A stretch of DNA of 15,138 bases from Entophlyctis helioformis (lineage: Eukaryota; Chytridiomycota; Chytridiomycetes; Chytridiales; Chytriomycetaceae). Shown here piece after piece: positions 9,094 to 15,138 of this stretch. Under the pieces are notes generated by a model that worked only from the letters and a program-made list of their open reading frames with translations, searched no databases and was not told where the DNA came from. The stretch spans positions 1 to 15,138 of the forward strand of contig JAHLKH010000395.1 of assembly GCA_025526915.1 (NCBI GenBank). Direction: 5' to 3'. The translations under genes and the position numbers were made by a program. The number at the start of each line of letters is the position of its first letter. The first letter of the stretch is position 1.

Positions 9094-10502
9094 ATGCTTC
9101 GCATCGGTCGTTCTGCTGACGAGGCCGAGCTCCGGCGGCTCCTGGCGAGGGAGGAAGAGCTGCAGCTGCGCATCGACACACTCATTGAGAGCCTTGCGGT
9201 TCTTGAGGCAGACTTGAGCACGGCCAATCCTGTGGCCGCAGCAGAAGCGACGACGCTGTCCGATCGTCTGGACGATGCAGCCTCTGTCGCCACAGCAAGG
9301 GCTGCGTCGCCTGCAACGCCTGCACAGGCTCAGCCTTCAATAGGCTCGCACACTGGCGGCTTGCCTGTCGCACACTCTCCAGAAATGGCCTGGGCTGCAA
9401 CGACACCTGCAATGCCGCCTGCCCAGTATCCGAACGAACGCTCGGCCAGCGCCGTTGTCGATGGAAAGGGCGTCGCCTCTGTATCTGCTCTTGACGGGTC
9501 CGCCAGCGAATGCATCGCAGATGGCGACGATGTCGCAGGTTGGTCCAAGCTGCATGCATCTTGCGCCATGGGCTCCCACTCGCGGCTTTGGCCAGAGCCG
9601 TGGCCAACGATTGTTCTCAATGCCGTGCACAGATCCCAACAGCTTTGACGAGTTCGAAGCGCCCGAGTGGTGTGTGCCGATCAAGGCGAATGTGCTCGAC
9701 TTTGAGTGGGATGTAAGCGGCGGACCCCGTTGCATGCCGCTGTGCTTATCCCAGGCGCAACTGACGGACGCAATCATCCTCAATGGGCATTGCAATGCTT
9801 GCATGGCAGGCACTCGCCGAGGCATGCCAATTCGACATTATCAGCATGGACCCACCTTGGCAGCTCGCCTCGCATGCACCAACCCGCGGCGTAAGTGCAA
9901 GGGCAGCTGCCGTCAAGTTACCCTCCGCGCAGACGCGACAGCTAATCATGCATGCACATCAACATAAAAGGTTGCCATTGGATACCAGCAACTACCGGAT
10001 CTGCTGATAGAGACCCTGCCAATCGAAAAGCTGCAGACAAACGGGTTCATTTTCATCTGGGTCATCAACAACAAGTACGCCAAGGCATTTGATCTCATGA
10101 CCAAATGGGGATACGAGTACGTGGACGACATTACATGGGTGAAGCAAACAGTCAATCGACGCATGGCCAAGGGTCATGGCTACTACTTGCAGCACGCCAA
10201 AGAGACGTGTCTGGTCGGTCGCAAAGGAAACGATCCACCGGGCTGTCGCCACGGCGTTGCTTCAGACGTCATCTTTTCTGAGCGTCGCGGCCAAAGCCAG
10301 AAGCCAGAAGAAATCTATCTGATGATGGAAGAGCTTGTTCCAAACGGTGTGTTCATCCTCGCATCTCTTGATGCTGACCAAAGACTAGTGCAGCGGGCTC
10401 ACACTGGAATCACGACGCTATGCAACAGGCAAGTATCTTGAGATTTTTGGCCGCAAGAACAACCTGCGAGACTATTGGATCACAATTGGCAATGAACTGT
10501 AA
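9094..10502 (+). CDS. MTA1: MTA1-like N6-adenine DNA methyltransferase (MT-A70 family)
   Basis: Predicted S-adenosylmethionine-dependent N6-adenine methyltransferase of 351 residues. Exons: 9094-9538, 9633-9712, 9810-9890, 9971-10346, 10429-10502; all introns are GT-AG (80-97 nt) with matching phases. The catalytic DPPW codons are at 9849-9860, within FDIISMDPPWQLASH. Later motifs FIWVINNKYAKAF, WGYEYVDDITWVKQT, KGHGYYLQHAKETCLVG, SERRGQSQKPEEIY and LEIFGRKNNLRDYW end in IGNEL and the stop. This set fits the MTA1/AMT1 branch (6mA at ApT in ciliates and basal fungi) better than METTL3/IME4, which has DPPWDIHMELPYGT. The first 45 residues form a charged probable coiled coil, then a Ser/Ala/Pro-rich linker. 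The start is the first ATG after a possible leader acceptor. MTA1 acts in a complex with partner proteins not present here. Confidence 0.85.
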
Positions 10503-10679
10503 AACGTGGCCATCCGGTTCATTGCGAGATCTCTTGTATGCCTGAATGCGTAGCAAATGTGGGCGCCAAACACAGGCAAAAGGTCTGCCAAGCATATGGT
10601 CAAGAGGACTGAAGAGGCATTTGGAGGAGCCGGAATGGAGACAGTAACTGTGTGTGTAGGAGAGAGAGAGGCATGCGGA
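10503..10679. other. Convergent 3' region, 177 bp
   Basis: The plus-strand methyltransferase and the minus-strand synthase both end here. I see no canonical AATAAA on either strand, and only a short GT/GA-rich patch (10648-10671). Confidence 0.5.
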
Positions 10680-13443
10680 TCAAACCCCGACTTTGCGGCT
10701 GGGAAGAGCTTCCGTCTGGTCTGGTTTCTTGCCAATGGCGCGACGCTCAGCATTGAGCATCTTGTTGACCGCGTTGATGTACGCTTTCGCCGACGCGACC
10801 AGAATGTCTGCATCAACACCTTGACCTTGGATCGTGTCCTCGAGATGGACCGTTTCCAGCTCGTCGCTCTCAATGCGGGGGATCTTGCTGGGTCTCTCGT
10901 CCGAAGAGGCCGACGATGGCAATGCGTCTGTCGCAGAGGCCTTGGCGCCCTGTTGGATGCGCACAATGACCTTTCCAAGAGAATCAGAGCCTTCCGTGAT
11001 GGCCTTGACTTCATAGGATGCCAGAACGTTTTTGAAGCCGACAAGACGGTTGATGGCACTGAAAATAGCATGGACAGGCCCGTGGCCAATGGCGGCATCC
11101 GTCAACACGCGTCCGGTTGGTGGTGCCTGAGCCGGGGCGTGCTGCGCGTGTGCCTGCGAGCTATCGACGAGGCTCGGTACCGACTCGCCAGAAGAAACAG
11201 ACGGCAGAATCTCGGTCTCTGAGGGCGACTTTTCCATCGGCAGCGGTGCACAGGTTGTGTCTGTGATGGTGACGGTGGCAGTCGAGAGGATGCCGCTGCC
11301 AGAAAGAACTTGCAGAGCGCCAAACTTGTACGTTTCGTGGCCAGAGCTCACGAGGTTAAGCTGATCGTCCAGGAGGGCGAACAGGTCCTGGTCCCGCACG
11401 CCGTTCTTTTTCGAGTCGGCAAGCTTCTTAAAGGCCACAAAGAGCGATTCGTAAACCAAGGGGTCGCGAGCCAGGTAGTCCTGGTAGATGGTGTTCTTGG
11501 AAATGTCGTCGATGCGGGTGCGGAATGCATTGCGGCCAGAATGCTTGCCAAGAACAAGTGCCTTGGACGGGATTCCGAGAATCTCGGGCTGGATGATTTC
11601 GTAGGTGGCCTTGTGCTTTAGCACTCCGTCCTGGTGGATGCCCGACTCGTGGGCGAACGCGTTGGCACCAACAATGGCCTTGTTGGGTTGGATAACCATG
11701 CCCGTCTTTTTCGTGACAAGCTGCGATGCGTGGTAGATCTGGTACGTGTCAATGGTATGATAGACGGGGAATGCCGTCGGATGGGTGTGAATAGCCATGA
11801 CAATCTCTTCCAAGGACGTGTTGCCTGTGCGTCGCAGTGTCAGCAACTCGAGCACAGCATGGCACTCAAGATGGGCGATATAAAACGCCGAGGAATACCT
11901 GCGCGCTCGCCAATGCCATTGATGGTCACTTCGACCTGTCTTGCGCCATTGCGAATGCCAGCAAGGGTGTTGGCTGTCGCGAGGCCAAGGTCGTTGTGGC
12001 AATGTGTCGAGAACACGACCTAGTTGCAGAAAGCGTTTGTCACTACGAGTCCAACGATCCTGCAGGCTCGGCAGATGGCGCCAACGCCATAAGTCGGCAG
12101 GCATGATGCATGGCAGTGCACGACGCACCTCGCTGCTTGATTTGACATTGTCCACAAGGTACTTGATGATGGAGCCGTACTCTTCCGGCGTGTTGTATCC
12201 CACCGTGTCGGGGATGTTGACGGTTGTGGCACCCGCAGCAATCACAGCCTCCAAGACTTGGACGAGAAACTTGCGGTCGGAGCGGCCAGCATCCTCGGGA
12301 GAGAACTCAATGTCGTCGCAGCCCAGAGACTTGGCGTACTGCACAGCAGCAACAGCCCTGCTGATGCATTCTTCGCGCGAGATCTTGAGCTTGAACTGCA
12401 GATGGATGTCTGATGTTGCCAGGAATGTGTGGATACGTCTGCGAGGAGCTGCCCGGATAGCGTCGAACGCACGCTTGATATCCGTCTGGACCGCTCTTGC
12501 CAGCGCGCAGATGACCTTGGCAGTGTGTCAGATGAATCAGGGATGCACACGAGACAGACTGCAAGGGAGGCTGCAAGGCGGAGTGCGCAGCCCGCCCGAC
12601 CGAGTTCAGCGTGTGGCAACACCCGCACGTGCAAAGCGTGTTGCAGCGCGGGATGAATGAATCCACGAGCAGAAGCAGAGCCACCACAACAAGGCGGAGG
12701 GGGATCTGGTAGGCCATGCACAGCAGGGCAGAGAGGCAGACGGACAGGCAGACGGAGAGGCAGACGGAGAGGCAGACGGACACGGACGCAACGAAGCGAC
12801 GCTACCATTGGAGTGCCAGTCTTGCGGCCTGCCGTCAGCGGGCCAACCTCGACAGCAATGCGACGAACAGCCTCAAAGTCGCCATCGGACGCAATCGGAA
12901 AGCCAGCCTCGCAGACGTCGACGCCCAGGCGGGAGAGCTGTTTGGCAATCTCGAGCTTCTCGGATACGGTGAGGGTGACGCCGGGCGACTGGCACCGTCG
13001 AGCGTGTGTGTGTGTTCATAGCAATGGGGTCGCAGAGGGGCTGTGTGAGCATCAATGTTGAATGTCTGGCGGAGCACATGCACCGTTGGCATGCACCGTT
13101 GGCATGCCGGCAACAGCAGCCAGCAGCACGCAGCCATGCGCCGAGAGAGGCTGCACAGCACGGCGCAGCCACGGCCGCCACACACCTGCTCTCCGTCCCT
13201 CAGCGTCGTATCAAAGATGATGAGGCTGGAGCGTTCATCGGTCAGACATTCGCGCGGCCATGTTGTTGGAGGTGAGGAGAGGGTTTTGGCTTTCGCCGAC
13301 AGATGGCCGCGTTTGTTGAGCACACACCGGTGCCGCCAGATACGGCCCACGCCCACAGCTTCCCAGCTCACCGCCAGCAGAACAGCCAGCAGAACAGCCA
13401 GCAGAACGGCCAGCAGACGCTCGGCAACCGAAACAGCTCGCAT
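10680..13443 (-). CDS. leuA: 2-isopropylmalate synthase, bacterial/plant type
   Basis: Condenses acetyl-CoA with 2-oxoisovalerate, the first committed step of leucine synthesis. About 697 residues. Exons in transcript order: 13443-13186, 12988-12806, 12515-12129, 12019-11899, 11824-10680; introns 197, 290, 109 and 74 nt, phases consistent. Catalytic signatures: [12 protein letters not shown] (end of exon 1, metal Asp), [40 protein letters not shown] (metal His pair), [15 protein letters not shown] and [13 protein letters not shown] LeuA regulatory dimer domain follows ([15 protein letters not shown] to [20 protein letters not shown]), so leucine feedback is likely. Ser/Pro-rich inserts lie before and inside that domain. 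The first about 65 residues are hydrophobic and Arg-rich with a LLAV repeat and may be a mitochondrial presequence. The start is the first ATG after an in-frame TGA (13458-13456). It resembles bacterial and plant enzymes more than the yeast LEU4 type. Confidence 0.9.
12735..12782. repeat. Four 12-bp tandem units in the second synthase intron
   Basis: The unit GGCAGACGGA(C/G)A is repeated four times, at 12735, 12747, 12759 and 12771. It lies inside the 290-nt intron of the isopropylmalate synthase gene (12516-12805), where it has no coding role. Confidence 0.75.
13078..13103. repeat. Two 13-bp tandem units in the first synthase intron
   Basis: ATGCACCGTTGGC occurs twice in a row without mismatch, inside the 197-nt first intron of the synthase gene. 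A GT run (13004-13014) lies in the same intron. Confidence 0.6.
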
Positions 13444-15138
13444 GCACCTGTGCTCTCAGCGCCAGACCTGCGCACGTCGCTTGTCGAGCACCTGACCCTC
13501 ACTGGAGCTGCCAGCAGACCTCAAGGCATGCACTTGCCATGCACTTGTCGCCGATCTGTGTGTCATCCATCAGCTAACACACATCCACACAGTCCCAGCT
13601 CCGTGCAAAGCTCTATGCCGAACTCAGGCTCCGTGCTGTTGCAGTCTCAGTGCAGGACTCGAATGCCACGTCGTCCATCAGCAGCAGCCTGCTCTTCAAA
13701 GTCGTCGACAGCCTTCTTCTCGGATACCTTCAAGAGCGCCGGTCTCGACTTCACCTTGTCAGTCTTTTGTTCCAGAAGCCGGTCTTTGCCAACCACGCGA
13801 GGTGTGTGTGTCGGGCTTGTGGCTGGCATGTGCCGTGATGCCTCGCCAAATGGCCATCTAACCACACCACGCAGCAGGCTTTGGAGCGACAGCGACATTA
13901 TGCATGCATTGCACTTGGATCGTCCTTGTGCTGCCTTTCGCGACATGGTACTTTGTTGCATACGCTCCTCCGTTGCCGTTGCGAGCAAGTCTCATGCGCT
14001 TGGGGCTGACTCCCAACCTGAACGATGCACCCTTGCAGATGTCTGCTGTTCGAGGGGCACATCAGGCTGCGGATCTTCAGCGCCAGCCACGCCAATTGGC
14101 ATCTTCTGACGGCCACCACGCAGCCAATCACCCCAGCCAGCCATCGCTGCTTGTTCGTCTGCTTGACGGCCTTGCCAAAGTCAATGATGTGCCACGCACA
14201 GAAAAGGAGGTGCAGACCAATACGGATCTGGAAGACATCTTGAGTATGCGAGCCGCTTAGCATGCATGCATGCATGTGTTCTTCCAAAACGGCTTTTTGA
14301 CTGGATTTGACCAACATGCCTGCCATCTTCAACGGTACCGGATCTGGGCCGGATCAGACACAAAGATCAACGATATCGAGCGCAGCATCATGCAACAGCG
14401 CCACGAGTCTGCCCGGGTCAAGTCGGGGATCATCGAAGACAGGCTGTTCCAATACCAGCAGCAGCTTGAACTTCGCATGACAGAAGACACTCATGCACAG
14501 GTGAATGCCGTGTGCAGCTCATGCTTGTTGGCATTTTGCTTGGTGCGCTACTTGACCATCCACAAAGAAATGGGCCAAAATGGCTTGCTGATGTACGTAT
14601 GCTGGCATGCGTGGGTATTCGTCACACCGTGGTTGTGCCATACGACAGATTGCAAGATTCAAAGAGATCGAGCTGGCTCAGATGCGTCTTGATGAGCGCA
14701 AGGCATTTCAGTCAGAGATTATGCGCCAGAAGGCAGACTTTGAGCAGAAGCTTTTGGATGCGCAACAGAACATAGTCAACTCGCAAGAATCGGAACGCAG
14801 GCGGCTTGGAGAGAAAGAGCGTGTAAGTGATGGGCTCATCGAGCAACTGTTGCAACATTTGTTTCGTTATTGTGCGGGCCAGTCGAGGCTCGTGAGTGAT
14901 GTCTGGTATTTACAACGATCCCGATGATGCAGGAGCTTGAGCGGCAAAACCTGGAACTGCGGCAGAAGCTCTTGGATGAGAACAACCGTATTGTACTAAA
15001 GGAGGTGCACCTGCGGAATGAGGCCGAGCTGCAGGCCAAGGAGGTGCGGCTCGAGAGAGACATGCTTCAGCGACGATTTGAGCAAGTGCAACAGCAGGTG
15101 GCAGAACTGCAGGCGTTCAAGGAGCGGTACACACAAAA
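13303..15138 (+). CDS. OFD1: OFD1-like centriole/basal-body protein, partial, with frame breaks
   Basis: Best match is OFD1, a LisH-domain coiled-coil protein of distal centrioles needed for cilium assembly. Exons: about 13303-13525, 13593-13803, 13878-13947, 14039-14243, 14358-14500, 14649-14822, 14933-15138 (runs off the window). Evidence: LSAPDLRTSLVEHL, SQLRAKLYAELR, SSSLLFKVVDSLL, FKSAGLDFTLSVF, VPEAGL, SDSDIMHALHLD and EKEVQTNTDLEDIL follow the order of OFD1's N-terminus. A long coiled coil comes after (IARFKEIELAQMRLDERKAF onward). Three +1 shifts (near 13516, 13719 and 13768) are needed to read these motifs together, and the first intron needs a GC donor (13526). The start is unsure: 13303 is the in-frame ATG but overlaps the synthase exon antisense; ATG 13442 would need another indel. 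From 13878 on the frame is clean. It could be a pseudogene or an assembly-damaged intact gene. Confidence 0.72.
13373..13416. repeat. 12-bp tandem repeat over the synthase presequence
   Basis: AACAGCCAGCAG is repeated three times at 13381-13416 (the third copy has one change), preceded by a partial unit. On the minus strand it encodes the repeated LLAV of the synthase N-terminus; on the plus strand it reads [11 protein letters not shown]. The hydrophobic presequence may thus be a product of repeat expansion. Confidence 0.65.
14261..14276. repeat. GCAT tetranucleotide run
   Basis: Four copies of GCAT in a row, inside the 14244-14357 intron of the OFD1-like gene. Alternating GCAT is self-complementary. 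No function is inferred. Confidence 0.5.

Noticed and set aside
12242..12808. Minus-strand ORF with repeated Arg-Leu-Pro or CLSV runs
   Set aside because: It lies largely in an intron of the synthase gene and comes from the 12-bp tandem repeat there.

Overview
This is a stretch of nuclear eukaryotic DNA. The genes are split by many short GT-AG introns (mostly about 60-110 nt). Coding exons prefer G or C at third positions, and there are many short CAG, CAC and GAC-GAG repeats. The gene set points to a flagellated early-diverging fungus (chytrid-like) or a similar zoosporic protist: an OFD1-like centriole/basal-body protein, an MTA1-type adenine methyltransferase of the kind reported from ciliates, green algae and basal fungi, and a Fanzor-type gene. 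No species can be named from the sequence alone.

Layout. (1) 1-141: a cluster of three 21-bp direct repeats, each with an inverted CCAAT box. (2) 142-1583: no gene I can defend, only short unlinked ORFs. (3) 1584-8884, plus strand: one very large gene of about 20 exons, assembled exon by exon with matching intron phases. It encodes roughly 1,955 residues. The N-terminal 400 residues look like a FEN1/XPG-family 5' nuclease with all the expected acidic positions. The middle is low-complexity, with an acidic repeat, a Met-rich segment and a strong nuclear localisation signal. The C-terminal 400 residues are a Fanzor/TnpB-type RuvC nuclease with an inserted zinc ribbon. This fusion is the most interesting object in the window. 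(4) 8885-9093: short downstream region that could hold the element's guide RNA or right end, or the promoter and leader of the next gene. (5) 9094-10502, plus strand: five-exon MTA1-like N6-adenine DNA methyltransferase. (6) 10680-13443, minus strand: five-exon 2-isopropylmalate synthase of the bacterial/plant type, with its regulatory domain. It is convergent with the methyltransferase gene. (7) about 13303-15138, plus strand: OFD1-like gene, head-to-head with the synthase gene and running off the window.

Reading-frame breaks that no intron can explain occur in the Fanzor gene (once for certain, possibly twice) and in the first exons of the OFD1-like gene (three, all +1). The methyltransferase and synthase genes are clean. 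The breaks therefore mean either assembly indels or real decay, and raw reads would settle which.

The last three genes are housekeeping or cell-biology genes with no obvious pathway link. The big Fanzor gene sits next to them as a mobile or formerly mobile insertion; I could not find convincing terminal inverted repeats or a target-site duplication.
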